From assembly GCF_000380985.1 (NCBI RefSeq), contig NZ_KB905692.1, forward strand, positions 186,001-250,000: 64,000 nt of DNA. The letters run 5' to 3'. Made by a program: the position numbers and the translations under genes. The notes under the pieces were generated by a model, which did not search any database, was not told where the DNA came from, and was given only the letters and a program-made list of their open reading frames with translations. This stretch comes from Proteiniphilum acetatigenes DSM 18083. GTDB taxonomy: Bacteria; Bacteroidota; Bacteroidia; Bacteroidales; Dysgonomonadaceae. This document shows, piece by piece, positions 1 to 8,486 of the stretch; position 1 is the first letter of the stretch; every line of letters begins with the position of its first letter.

Positions 1-606
1 ATCTTGACAGGTAAGATCAAGAGCTGGAAACAGATAAATCCGGATTCCCCATTAGATTCTCTGACCGTAATGTTCGACACCCCTTATTCGGGTATGGTCC
101 GCTACATACAGGACTCGTTTTGCGACAACCGTCCCTTCGGAAAGAATGTGAAGGCGTTGTCGTCAGACAGTTCGTCAGTCGATATAACCCGGGTACACTC
201 ACATGACAAAGTGATCGAATATGTCGCTTCGCACCCGGACGCGCTGGGATTTGTGGGTGTGAACTGGATCGCCAATCCTGTCGATACCACAAACCTCAGT
301 TTTATCGATAACGTGAACGTCGTATCCGTGAGCGGTTCGGCGCAGGCTACTCCCGGCAACAGCCATAAGCCCTATCCTTACCAGCTGGCGCTGGAATTGG
401 CGCACCGGGAATCCCCGCTTGAATTCCCGTCAGGCGGTTACCCGTTGATCCGCGATATATATATTATCATCACGGATGCTACCGGCGGCTTACCGTCCGG
501 ATTCTTTAACTTTATTGCCGGTGACCGGGGACAACGGATCATATTGAAATCGGGCATCCTGCCCGCAAACCGGCCAATCAGATTAATTCAGGTAACACAA
601 GACTAA
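1..606 (+). CDS. PstS-like solute-binding protein, C-terminal part (5' truncated)
   Basis: The reading frame is already open at the first base, so the start codon lies upstream of the window and only about 201 C-terminal residues are present. The sequence resembles the second lobe of PBP-superfamily phosphate-binding (PstS-like) proteins: a conserved SGMVRYI segment, the block HPDALGFVGVNWI, and a terminal IYIIITDATGGLPSGFFNFI followed by a strand ending LIQVTQD. In Bacteroidales such proteins often sit in exbB-exbD-tonB clusters; that context is known from the family and is not visible here. It would act in the periplasm, binding phosphate or a similar oxyanion. The ligand is uncertain because the N-terminal lobe is missing. 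The downstream kinase gene begins 32 bases after the stop, so co-transcription is possible. Confidence 0.7.
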   Translation: MLTGKIKSWKQINPDSPLDSLTVMFDTPYSGMVRYIQDSFCDNRPFGKNVKALSSDSSSVDITRVHSHDKVIEYVASHPDALGFVGVNWIANPVDTTNLSFIDNVNVVSVSGSAQATPGNSHKPYPYQLALELAHRESPLEFPSGGYPLIRDIYIIITDATGGLPSGFFNFIAGDRGQRIILKSGILPANRPIRLIQVTQD

Positions 607-638
607 AATCCGCGACTAAATAGCGGTAAACATGCGCT

Positions 639-2447
639 ATGGATCTATTTTTCTTTCATTTATCCGGTATATTGCCGGATAACTCTTTATTATTCCAGGT
701 TCCGGCTGCGGCCATTACCCTGCCCACATTAAGCATATTTCCTTTTGAGACTTATTCAGAAAGAACAGGCTTATATATCGGGGCGCTCCTACTGTTGGTC
801 ATCACAATGATATTGCTACGTTTTTTTGAACGGATAAAGAGTAACCGCATGCTGCAACAAACAGAGCAGCGGCACAACGATATTTTCAAGAAGATCACCC
901 ATGAGTTCCGTGCTCCGCTCACCATTATCCTCGGATTAAGCAAACAGCTCCAGGAGCAGAAAGATTTCTCCAACAACAACTCGCTCACCTATCTTAATGC
1001 AATTGAGCGACAAGGGAGGTATCTCTCCGAGATGGTCAACCAGTTGCTCGATGTGGCCAATCTGTATGCGGCCGAAAAGACAGAAGAATGGAAAACCGGC
1101 AATATCGTCGCTTTTGTTGAGATGGTATCGGAAACCTTCCGTCTCTATGCCGGACAGAAGGAGATCGACCTGTACTTCTTCAGCGATGAAAAGGAGATCC
1201 AGACTGATTTTGTACCCGATTATCTCAATAAGATACTGCACAACCTTCTCTCTAACGCCGTCAAGTACAGCGACGAGGGTAGCCGTATCTATCTTACTCT
1301 GGAAAGGAACAAAAAAGACCGGAAAAAGGTAATCATCAAAGTGGTCGATCATGGAAAAGGGATCAGTAAGGAGATGCTGCCCCATATCTTTAAACTGCAT
1401 TACACACGCCCGAACGTGGGCACGGAAACGCCCGCCGGCGAAGGAATAGGACTCGCCATTGCCAAACAGCTGACGGAAATCTCAGGCGGAACCATCCGTG
1501 TGGAGAGTGAAGAAGGGAAAGGGACGACATTTACGGTTGAAATGCCTGTCCGGAGAAACGAAAAGCAGCTATTCCCCCACTGGAAACCCGAAAAGGATAC
1601 TCCTGCGACCATGGCCATTGTGAAGCCCCCGGTAAAGACGGAACACAAGGAACTTATCACACCCGAAGCCAATGAAAATGATCCCCGTCCTACCATCTTA
1701 TTGGTGGAAGACAATAAGGATACTGCACTCTATATCCGATCCATGTTCCATCAGGAGCAATACAACATAATTTATGCCTCAAACGGGGAAAAAGCATGGA
1801 ATATTCTGAATAAACAACTCCCCGATATCGTGATTACCGATGCAGTCATGCCGAAAAAAAGCGGTATTGAATTATGCAAAGAGATGAAGGCGTCGCCGCT
1901 GCTCAACCATATCCCCGTTATCATTATCTCCGCAAAAAACAGGGAATCCGATCTGATCGAAGGGTTAAAAAGCGGCGCCGACAGTTATATCCGAAAGCCT
2001 TTTCATCTGGAAGAGTTACAGGTACGTGTGGAAAATTTATTGGAGAATCGTCAACTGTTAAGGGAGAAATACCGCAGGACCGTGCTGAAAGAGGAGAAAG
2101 CAGCATCGTGCGACAATATCAATTCAGACTTCCTGATCCATGTTACCGATATCATCCACCGGGAAATGAAGAATCCGGACTTCACTTCCGTGAAATTGGC
2201 GCAGGAACTGGCCATCAGTGTTTCCCAACTGAATAGGAAACTGAACGCCGCCACAGGATATTCTTCCTCGGTTTACATCCTGCAGGTGAAGCTGAACCAC
2301 GCCAGGAAACTCCTTTCCACGCAAAACAAGACCATCGGAGAAGTAGCGACGGAATGCGGCATCTACGATGTGAATTATTTCTCCCGGGTATTCAAAAGGC
2401 ATATCGGAGTTACCCCCTCCCAATTCAAACGTTTGCCTCAAAATTAA
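639..2447 (+). CDS. Compact hybrid histidine kinase/response regulator with AraC output
   Basis: The 602-residue protein has one clear membrane segment (about residues 44-61). It is followed by a HisKA domain with H box ITHEFRAPLT (phospho-acceptor His88), an N box HNLLSNAVKYSD near 201 and an ATP-lid G box GEGIGLAIAK near 268. A receiver domain spans about 350-470 with acceptor Asp401 in ITDAVMP and Lys453, and an AraC-type helix-turn-helix occupies about 498-598. The order kinase-receiver-AraC is that of Bacteroidota hybrid two-component systems. The large periplasmic beta-propeller and Y_Y_Y domain that normally precede it are absent: only about 40 residues lie before the membrane segment. 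It must therefore sense through the membrane, a partner or the cytoplasm. The adjacent fimbrial block is a plausible target, by position only. Confidence 0.88.
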   Translation: MDLFFFHLSGILPDNSLLFQVPAAAITLPTLSIFPFETYSERTGLYIGALLLLVITMILLRFFERIKSNRMLQQTEQRHNDIFKKITHEFRAPLTIILGLSKQLQEQKDFSNNNSLTYLNAIERQGRYLSEMVNQLLDVANLYAAEKTEEWKTGNIVAFVEMVSETFRLYAGQKEIDLYFFSDEKEIQTDFVPDYLNKILHNLLSNAVKYSDEGSRIYLTLERNKKDRKKVIIKVVDHGKGISKEMLPHIFKLHYTRPNVGTETPAGEGIGLAIAKQLTEISGGTIRVESEEGKGTTFTVEMPVRRNEKQLFPHWKPEKDTPATMAIVKPPVKTEHKELITPEANENDPRPTILLVEDNKDTALYIRSMFHQEQYNIIYASNGEKAWNILNKQLPDIVITDAVMPKKSGIELCKEMKASPLLNHIPVIIISAKNRESDLIEGLKSGADSYIRKPFHLEELQVRVENLLENRQLLREKYRRTVLKEEKAASCDNINSDFLIHVTDIIHREMKNPDFTSVKLAQELAISVSQLNRKLNAATGYSSSVYILQVKLNHARKLLSTQNKTIGEVATECGIYDVNYFSRVFKRHIGVTPSQFKRLPQN

Positions 2448-3011
2448 TGCATCAATAAACATTCACATTTATTATAAAAAACAGACAAAAAAGATTTTTA
2501 TCGCTTAAAACGTTTTTTTCAAACAAAAGGGAAGATAGCACAAACATACAGTTAAATATCAATATATTATATTAAATAAATGCGCAAATCATGCTATAAA
2601 CATTAAATGTTAAAGCGCATTCCGTCCTATATTTAACAAAATTAATCCTAACAATAAGCTATATAAAAATGTAAGTTTGCCATTGAATTATCAAGGCGCG
2701 GGTCAAGAGTAAATTTTGCCCCCCAACATTCGAAACATACAAAAAAACTGTGGATAGCCGGGGAAAACGGTCTGAGTACAGAAAAAACCGGTTTTAACTT
2801 AACAAAAATGAAACATAAGTTAAAATAGGAGGCCATTATTATGCAATCTATTCGGGATTTGAGCATCTTATTTTTTAATATTTTTAAGACATTTATTAAA
2901 AATAAAAAGACAAATGAAGAGTAATCAAAGAAGCACTTCCAATCTGGATTTTTTTCGTCCGGGTCTGGTAATGATTATATCTGACAACAAATTACATAAA
3001 TAAAGAGATCT
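2448..3011. other. AT-rich intergenic region, no gene seen
   Basis: I see no credible gene here. One TAnnTTTG match (TAAGTTTG at 2672-2679, plus strand) lacks a well-spaced upstream TTTG box. Around 2580-2620 there is a dyad AACATTAAATGTT flanked by ATGCGC and GCGCAT arms, which could be a protein site or weak cruciform. The region presumably carries the promoter of the HU-like gene, but I cannot place it confidently. Confidence 0.4.
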
Positions 3012-3389
3012 ATGAAGTACAAACTAATTCAAAAGCCCAATCCGCTTGAACCGAAAGTACAACGCAAGTGGTACGCCAGCCCTGTAAAAGTGGGTACGGT
3101 AAACAACTACCAGTTGAGCAAGGATATCGCCGCCAGGTCGCCCCTTACGCGAAGCGTGGTAATGAATGTGATAGAGAAGATGGGGGATGAAATTCCTCGT
3201 TATTTAACGAAAGGGTACAGTGTGAATCTGAGCGATCTCGGCACATTACGGCTTTCGCTCTCCAGTGAAGGTGTAGATACTCCTGAAAAATTCTCAAAAG
3301 AAAACATTGAGAACGTACGTATAATATTTACGCCCTCTCCCGAGTTAAAACGTACCCTGTTGAACGTGCAATACGAAAGGACGGAATAA
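3012..3389 (+). CDS. HU/IHF-family histone-like DNA-binding protein
   Basis: This 125-residue basic protein matches the Bacteroidales HU-like group, which carries an N-terminal extension compared with the ~90-residue classical HU. Visible family features are the early segment KWYASPVKVGTVNNYQLSKDI, a helical dimerisation segment (SVVMNVIEKMGDEIPRYLTKG) and the strand VNLSDLGTLRLSLSSEGVD, equivalent to the HU core before the DNA-binding arm. It would bend or compact DNA in the nucleoid. The gene stands alone between a regulator and the fimbrial block, so it may act as a local architectural factor, but nothing in the sequence proves that. The ATG start is preceded by an A-rich leader and fits the family. 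Confidence 0.82.
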   Translation: MKYKLIQKPNPLEPKVQRKWYASPVKVGTVNNYQLSKDIAARSPLTRSVVMNVIEKMGDEIPRYLTKGYSVNLSDLGTLRLSLSSEGVDTPEKFSKENIENVRIIFTPSPELKRTLLNVQYERTE

Positions 3390-3521
3390 GAAAAGCCGAT
3401 TCAAAATGTCATACTAAGGAGATAAGAGGTATTTCATCCGGAACTTCCTACAAATTATGGAGTACTACACACTTTTAATACATAGAGGTTCAATATTTTA
3501 AATTAAATTCATCACTACAAA

Positions 3522-4820
3522 ATGAAAAAAATCTATTTTAGTCTGATAACAATAACCATATTGTTATTTACGGCCTGCAACAACAATGATGTGCCGGGCA
3601 ATGAGGAAACAAAGGAGACAGGAACGTTGAGGGCGACGATCTCCTTCGGAGGGGAAAGCGTCACACCCAATGCGCAAGCGACAACCAGAGCCGCTTCATC
3701 GACCGCGATTCCCACGGTCAGTTGGGCCAATGTGAACCAGATACAGCTGTTCCTGTATAAAGAGGACGGGGCAATCACATTTACCAAAACCCTGATACCG
3801 GGCGATGCTACAAATCCGGAAGCAAATGATGGGCGGGTTTTCGATATCCCCAACATCCCATTAGGAGACTATAAGCTGGCTTTGATTGCCAATGCCAGTA
3901 ACAGCAAAGACAACGTGACAACGTCAATTAACGGGGGACAAACCTGGGGAACCGAATTTAACAGTAGTAATATCAATCAGGCCACAAAAATCGGCGACCT
4001 TCTTGTGGATTTGAAAGAAAAACAGTTGCCCTACCTGCCTGATACCCTTGTGGGTTTTACTGATCGAAAGGGATATGAAAAGCCATCAGAGATATTTACG
4101 GTTATTGACGTGCCAGTAAGTATTAAAGGAGGGCAGACGGCGGACGTGAAGCCCGGGGCACTCAAACGAGAGATATCATTGATGCGCACCCGTTTCGATA
4201 TCACCACCGTACTTGATGGAACACCTGAAGAAGTGGCTTTCTATAAAGCCAACAGGGAAAAGGTTGATTTCGACACCGATAGCAGTTTTATTGTTGTACA
4301 GTGCCTGCCCAAATATTTCAGTTTGGCAAACGGCATGTCGGCCGAGTCGGATACCACAAGGATACTTGTGGCCGCTACCGGGGATAAGACTTATATGGAT
4401 GCCGATCCTCAGGAAGGGTACAAGTCGAATGGCGATGGTACTCCTAAGATAATCGATGGTCTGTTCACCCGTTGGAATGACATCCGTATTTTCCCGAATG
4501 TAGCAGGTAGAGGCGAAAGTACGGACATAACGGACAAAGAATATTTCATCATTATCTCTGCCTGGGTTGACCTTGAGGAAGGCGAGACTTACACATACGC
4601 CGATGGCAAAAGAGCTTCCAAACCGCAACGTGTATTTTGGTGGGCAAAAATAAATGACCCATTTACCAGGAATGTGATCCGTGAAGTCAATTTAACGCTG
4701 AAATCGGCAGGGTATCTCGAATTCCCCGATGGACCGACTGAACAAGGTGGCCTTACTATCGAAATTGGCGCTCCCGAAGAATGGAATCCTATCATCGAAG
4801 ATACCAATATGGATATCTGA
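3522..4820 (+). CDS. Fimbrillin-type surface lipoprotein (fimbrial subunit 1)
   Basis: The 432-residue product starts with a lipoprotein signal ending in LLFTAC (Cys19 lipidated). Bacteroidales fimbrillins are exported as lipoproteins and then cut after an arginine by a gingipain-like protease, exposing a groove for donor-strand polymerisation. A matching site is visible at TTRAAS (Arg56). The rest is beta-rich, with the typical fimbrillin segments VNQIQLFLYKEDGAI and GDYKLALIANAS, and a late region around residues 340-370 rich in aromatic strands. It heads the operon-like block and is followed by a FimB/Mfa2-like gene. It is most likely a fimbrial shaft or tip protein; which of the two is undecided. 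Confidence 0.72.
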   Translation: MKKIYFSLITITILLFTACNNNDVPGNEETKETGTLRATISFGGESVTPNAQATTRAASSTAIPTVSWANVNQIQLFLYKEDGAITFTKTLIPGDATNPEANDGRVFDIPNIPLGDYKLALIANASNSKDNVTTSINGGQTWGTEFNSSNINQATKIGDLLVDLKEKQLPYLPDTLVGFTDRKGYEKPSEIFTVIDVPVSIKGGQTADVKPGALKREISLMRTRFDITTVLDGTPEEVAFYKANREKVDFDTDSSFIVVQCLPKYFSLANGMSAESDTTRILVAATGDKTYMDADPQEGYKSNGDGTPKIIDGLFTRWNDIRIFPNVAGRGESTDITDKEYFIIISAWVDLEEGETYTYADGKRASKPQRVFWWAKINDPFTRNVIREVNLTLKSAGYLEFPDGPTEQGGLTIEIGAPEEWNPIIEDTNMDI

Positions 4821-4865
4821 TCTTTTTATCGGAAGCGATAAAAAGCAGCGACAATTAACAATCAG

Positions 4866-4921
4866 CCTTTTCCTCTGCCCAGCCCGCCACCGCGCAGGTG
4901 GCTACCGTGCGGGGGAAAAGG
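4866..4921 (+). promoter_or_regulatory. Long intercistronic hairpin between fimbrillin and anchor genes
   Basis: Nested inverted repeats pair CCTTTTCC (4866-4873) with GGAAAAGG (4914-4921). Inside these, CCCGC pairs with GCGGG and CCACC with GGTGG. No T-run follows, so it is not a standard terminator. It sits about 45 bases after the fimbrillin stop and about 40 before the next start. Such structures often stabilise the upstream message or lower downstream expression; that role is inferred. Confidence 0.6.
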
Positions 4922-4963
4922 ATTTCACCAAGCCCTGGTCTGTCTCTAAATAAAACATTAGGA

Positions 4964-5929
4964 ATGAATACGATAAAAGGGATCATCCTCATAACCAGCC
5001 TTATTTTCTTCGCATCGTGTACCTTCGACTATTTCGAAGATGAGACCAATTATATGATATATGCCCCCAAGGCATGCGCCGAACTGAGAACCGATGACTA
5101 CAGGATAGAGGATATACATATCTATATTTATAAAGAAATGCTGGAGAAACAAAAGACAGCCTGTTTCCCCTTTCAGGAGAATCCCCGGATGAAAATGGGA
5201 TATTTCAATTTCAGGCTGTACCCGGGATCGTATTTGAGTTATTGTTTTGCCGACACAGAGGGTCTCAGTTTCAATGATGTGGAATCTTACCGGAGCGCTG
5301 TATTCGGCCTGCCGGAATCCGATAACGGCGAGTACCACTATCCCGGTTCCCTTACCGAGTTTTCAGTAAATGTCATCAATTCGGAAATCGAATATCCGGC
5401 GCCAATAAAAACAGATACCGTCCTTTTCAACAAACGTTATAGCGGAAGAATTTGCATAGCATTCGAAAAATTGACGGATATCAATCCCCTATTGACGTAT
5501 AATAATATAAGCAGCATAAAGATCGAAGCGACCGGAGTAGGCACCTACCAGAACCTTGCCTTATTGACCGATTCGATCCATACGCGTTCGGGCAGATATA
5601 CCCCGTCGGATAAAGTGATGATGGAATGCATCCCCTACGAAAATCCGCTGGAAGGATATCTGGAAAGATATGATTTCGGCATAGACGGCTACTTTTTTCC
5701 CTCGCTGAACGATGAAGAGGAAGGCAGTAGCATCACTCTGTGGATGGATTTCATCGACCACGACGGGAATTCTATACATGCGTTCCCCTTAGGCGTTTCG
5801 GAAACACTCCACATGAATCAAACTATATATATAGGAACTGACGGAGTCAGCACCGTGGTACTGGAAATAGACGGTCCCGAACAATGGGATCCTGGAATAG
5901 AGCATGGCGATGGAGGCATGGGGATTTAA
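4964..5929 (+). CDS. FimB/Mfa2-like fimbrial anchor lipoprotein 1
   Basis: I take the internal ATG that yields MNTIKGIILITSLIFFASC, a clean lipoprotein signal with lipidated Cys19; the longer upstream extension has no signal-like character and runs through the preceding hairpin. The 321-residue product has FimB/Mfa2-family features: a short N-terminal strand, the segment DIHIYIYKEM, a RYSGRICIAFEKL strand and the terminal VVLEIDGPEQWDPG. This family caps and anchors fimbriae at the outer membrane and limits their length. Its place directly after a fimbrillin gene agrees with that role. Confidence 0.72.
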   Translation: MNTIKGIILITSLIFFASCTFDYFEDETNYMIYAPKACAELRTDDYRIEDIHIYIYKEMLEKQKTACFPFQENPRMKMGYFNFRLYPGSYLSYCFADTEGLSFNDVESYRSAVFGLPESDNGEYHYPGSLTEFSVNVINSEIEYPAPIKTDTVLFNKRYSGRICIAFEKLTDINPLLTYNNISSIKIEATGVGTYQNLALLTDSIHTRSGRYTPSDKVMMECIPYENPLEGYLERYDFGIDGYFFPSLNDEEEGSSITLWMDFIDHDGNSIHAFPLGVSETLHMNQTIYIGTDGVSTVVLEIDGPEQWDPGIEHGDGGMGI

Positions 5930-5962
5930 ACAACAAATAACTAAATAAACATATACTTGGAG

Positions 5963-6568
5963 ATGAAACATTTTTTACGATACGCTATATTATCGGGGCT
6001 TTTTCTTCTTCCGGTTTTAGCCGGTCAAACTATCCGTGCGCAAGCCATCAAAACCAACATCCCGCTCACCCTGACAGGTAATCCCAATATAGGCTTTGAG
6101 TGGTCGGTAGGACGGCAAATGACCGTCAATGCCGACGTCTTATGGGCTCCTTACATGTTCAAGAAAAACGAAGAAGTTTTCCGGGCATTGATAGGAAGCG
6201 TCGATTTCAGGTATTACATCAATCCCAGGTATTACTATACGAACGACCTGTGGGATGGATTTTATGTCGGTCCTTATGCTATGGCGGGCAATTTCAATAT
6301 TGGGTTGAAAAGAAAGGATGAAAGCAAAACCAACTACCGCCATAAGGGATGGGGCGTATCGAGCGGGATTACCTGCGGATACAAGTTCTACCTGTCCGCC
6401 CGGTTCAGGCTCGATGTGAACATAGGAGCGGGTTACGCGCATCTTCAATATGATAAGTACCAATTGGGTGGTGAATACGCCAATTTTCCCCTTGAAATAA
6501 AAAAGACAAGAGGCTACGTCGGCCCTACCAAGGCCGGAGTACATATTATTTATAATATTTTTAAGTAA
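5963..6568 (+). CDS. DUF3575-type outer membrane protein
   Basis: The product is 201 residues with a signal peptide ending IRAQ. The mature part opens AIKTNIPLTLTGNPNIGFEW and continues through alternating aromatic strands (VGPYAMAGNFNIGLK, RLDVNIGAGYAHLQYDKY), as in DUF3575 proteins, which are predicted small outer membrane barrels frequently encoded in Bacteroidales fimbrial clusters. I choose ATG over the TTG six bases upstream. The next gene begins 9 bases after the stop, so the two are co-translated. Its biochemical role is unknown; assembly or anchoring of the surface structure is a context inference. Confidence 0.75.
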   Translation: MKHFLRYAILSGLFLLPVLAGQTIRAQAIKTNIPLTLTGNPNIGFEWSVGRQMTVNADVLWAPYMFKKNEEVFRALIGSVDFRYYINPRYYYTNDLWDGFYVGPYAMAGNFNIGLKRKDESKTNYRHKGWGVSSGITCGYKFYLSARFRLDVNIGAGYAHLQYDKYQLGGEYANFPLEIKKTRGYVGPTKAGVHIIYNIFK

Positions 6569-6577
6569 AGAAGCCGT

Positions 6578-8473
6578 ATGTCTAACTATTATAGAACAAT
6601 ATCCGTCAGTAACGCTGTCTTAGTGGTCCTCCTTATGGTCATTTTCACCGCCAAGGTTCTGTCGCAGGACGAAAGAATGGCGGCAGAGGGAGACCGGAGA
6701 GCCCGTGGCATTGAAGCCAAAGCCGACCGCGGATTCGCCCGGCAGGATTTCGACAAAGCCATGCAGATCTATGAGACGGCATTCAAAGACAATATACTGA
6801 GCCCGGACTATTCGGCAAAATTGCACCTGAAAACGGCCCGCCTATACCTGACCCTGCTCGAGTATGTATCGGCAATACCTCACTACGATGCCGCCATGGC
6901 ATTAAACGACGATCTGTTCGACACGTCCGATGTATGCAATTATCTGGATGCCTTGCGCTTTTCCGGACAAAAAATGAAAGCGATCGGAGTAGCCAGGAAA
7001 TACGCTTATCGCGACGCGTATCATTCCGACCGGCGTTTCCAGAATATTTTACATGCGTTCGATTACGAAGAAGGATTCCTGCCTATCGGCGCACCCGAAT
7101 TCAATGTGGAAGCGCTGGAAGAAATAAATACGGCCAACTCCGAATTCTGGGTCGGCGAAGTGAATGGCGAATATTTCTATGCGACCAGCAACAGCCGCTT
7201 CCATGATCCCCACAAAAAGTTTTACCATCGCACCCGGTATTTCCCGTTGGGCTCCAAAGCGTCAGGCGGTCCGGAAACAGGGAAAAGAGGTGAAAACTCA
7301 CTGTTGGACAGGATCCCCCAGGCCATGCAAAACGGCGCGCTTTCTCTGTCGAACGACCTGGCGAGCATGATCATCACCGGCGTTCGTTACGAAAAAGGGG
7401 GAAGTATCGCTATCACCGATGAGGGAATTAACACCTTTCAGACAAAACTCTATTCCTCACGCTACAATACCAGGCGCAAGGGATGGTCATCGTTTACGGA
7501 ACTCTTCCCCGGCGGCGAAAAACATTCTTATTCGCACCCGTTCCTGTTCAATAACGACCAATCGTTCCTGTTCGCCTCCGATATGCCGGGAGGATACGGA
7601 GGATACGACATTTACGTTATCCACTGGGATGAAGAAAAAAACGACTGGGGATTGCCGGTAAACCTGGGAGCCCACGTGAATACCGCAGGAGATGAAATTA
7701 CACCCTCATTTTTTGAGAATTCACTCATTTTCGCCTCTAACGGCCACACCGGATTCGGAGGATATGACCTCTACGCCATAGAATATATGGACGGAAAGGT
7801 TACCGTAGGCAGTTTAATGCATTTCAGCTATCCGGTCAATACGGTTTTCAACGATTTCAACATGCTCAGGATCGATGAAAACAGCGGTTATATTATTTCA
7901 GATCGCAATCCTGCGAACAAAGATGACATCTATTATTTTGAGCGGAACATCAATTTCGGGACCTCAACCTCATCGTCCGCAATGTCGGATAGTAAGTTGA
8001 TTTTAAGCAATCTGATCAATCTCCCGACCAACAACCTGCCTTCGGCCGCTCCCCGCGTGGAGGTATTGCCCAGGCATACCATTTCAGAGCTTGCGCTAAG
8101 CCTGTTCTTCGATTTTGACTCTTTTGAACTGAACAACAGGGCGCTGGTACAACTCAACGACTGGATTGCCCATGTGGACACCAGCCGTATAGACTCTCTT
8201 CTAATGGAAGGGTATGCCGATGAGTTCGGGGAAGAGAAATACAATGTGGAATTGTCGGAAAAAAGGGCAAACACAGTCGCCGCTTACCTGAATTCAGCCG
8301 GGATCAATGTCGACCTGAAGACTGTAGGAAAAGGCATGATACCCCTGTTGGACGATTTAAAGAAAGAAGAGGGGGAAACTTTCGATAATATCCCTCTGTC
8401 AATCGCATTGAAAAAACCGGTGTGGCTGACCAAAGAAGCAAGACGTGTAGATATAATAGCAACAATCAAATAA
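6578..8473 (+). CDS. TPR-PD40-OmpA periplasmic anchor protein (PorE-like architecture)
   Basis: The 631-residue exported protein has an N-terminal hydrophobic signal. TPR-like helices follow at about residues 40-165, then a beta-propeller-like middle with two recognisable PD40 units (GGYGGYDIYVIHW and GFGGYDLYAIEY, about 330-415), and a C-terminal OmpA peptidoglycan-binding domain (about 505-631; FFDFDSFELNN, MEGYADEFG, LSEKRANTVAAYL). The order matches PorE-type proteins of the type IX secretion apparatus but without an evident carboxypeptidase-regulatory domain or lipobox. It would tie an outer membrane or surface assembly to the cell wall. The gene lies inside the fimbrial operon, 13 bases before the next gene. 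Confidence 0.78.
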   Translation: MSNYYRTISVSNAVLVVLLMVIFTAKVLSQDERMAAEGDRRARGIEAKADRGFARQDFDKAMQIYETAFKDNILSPDYSAKLHLKTARLYLTLLEYVSAIPHYDAAMALNDDLFDTSDVCNYLDALRFSGQKMKAIGVARKYAYRDAYHSDRRFQNILHAFDYEEGFLPIGAPEFNVEALEEINTANSEFWVGEVNGEYFYATSNSRFHDPHKKFYHRTRYFPLGSKASGGPETGKRGENSLLDRIPQAMQNGALSLSNDLASMIITGVRYEKGGSIAITDEGINTFQTKLYSSRYNTRRKGWSSFTELFPGGEKHSYSHPFLFNNDQSFLFASDMPGGYGGYDIYVIHWDEEKNDWGLPVNLGAHVNTAGDEITPSFFENSLIFASNGHTGFGGYDLYAIEYMDGKVTVGSLMHFSYPVNTVFNDFNMLRIDENSGYIISDRNPANKDDIYYFERNINFGTSTSSSAMSDSKLILSNLINLPTNNLPSAAPRVEVLPRHTISELALSLFFDFDSFELNNRALVQLNDWIAHVDTSRIDSLLMEGYADEFGEEKYNVELSEKRANTVAAYLNSAGINVDLKTVGKGMIPLLDDLKKEEGETFDNIPLSIALKKPVWLTKEARRVDIIATIK

Positions 8474-8486
8474 AAAGAAAAAAGCG

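Noticed and set aside
4898-4963. An N-terminal extension of FimB-like protein 1
   Set aside because: It overlaps the intercistronic hairpin and would bury the lipoprotein signal inside the protein.
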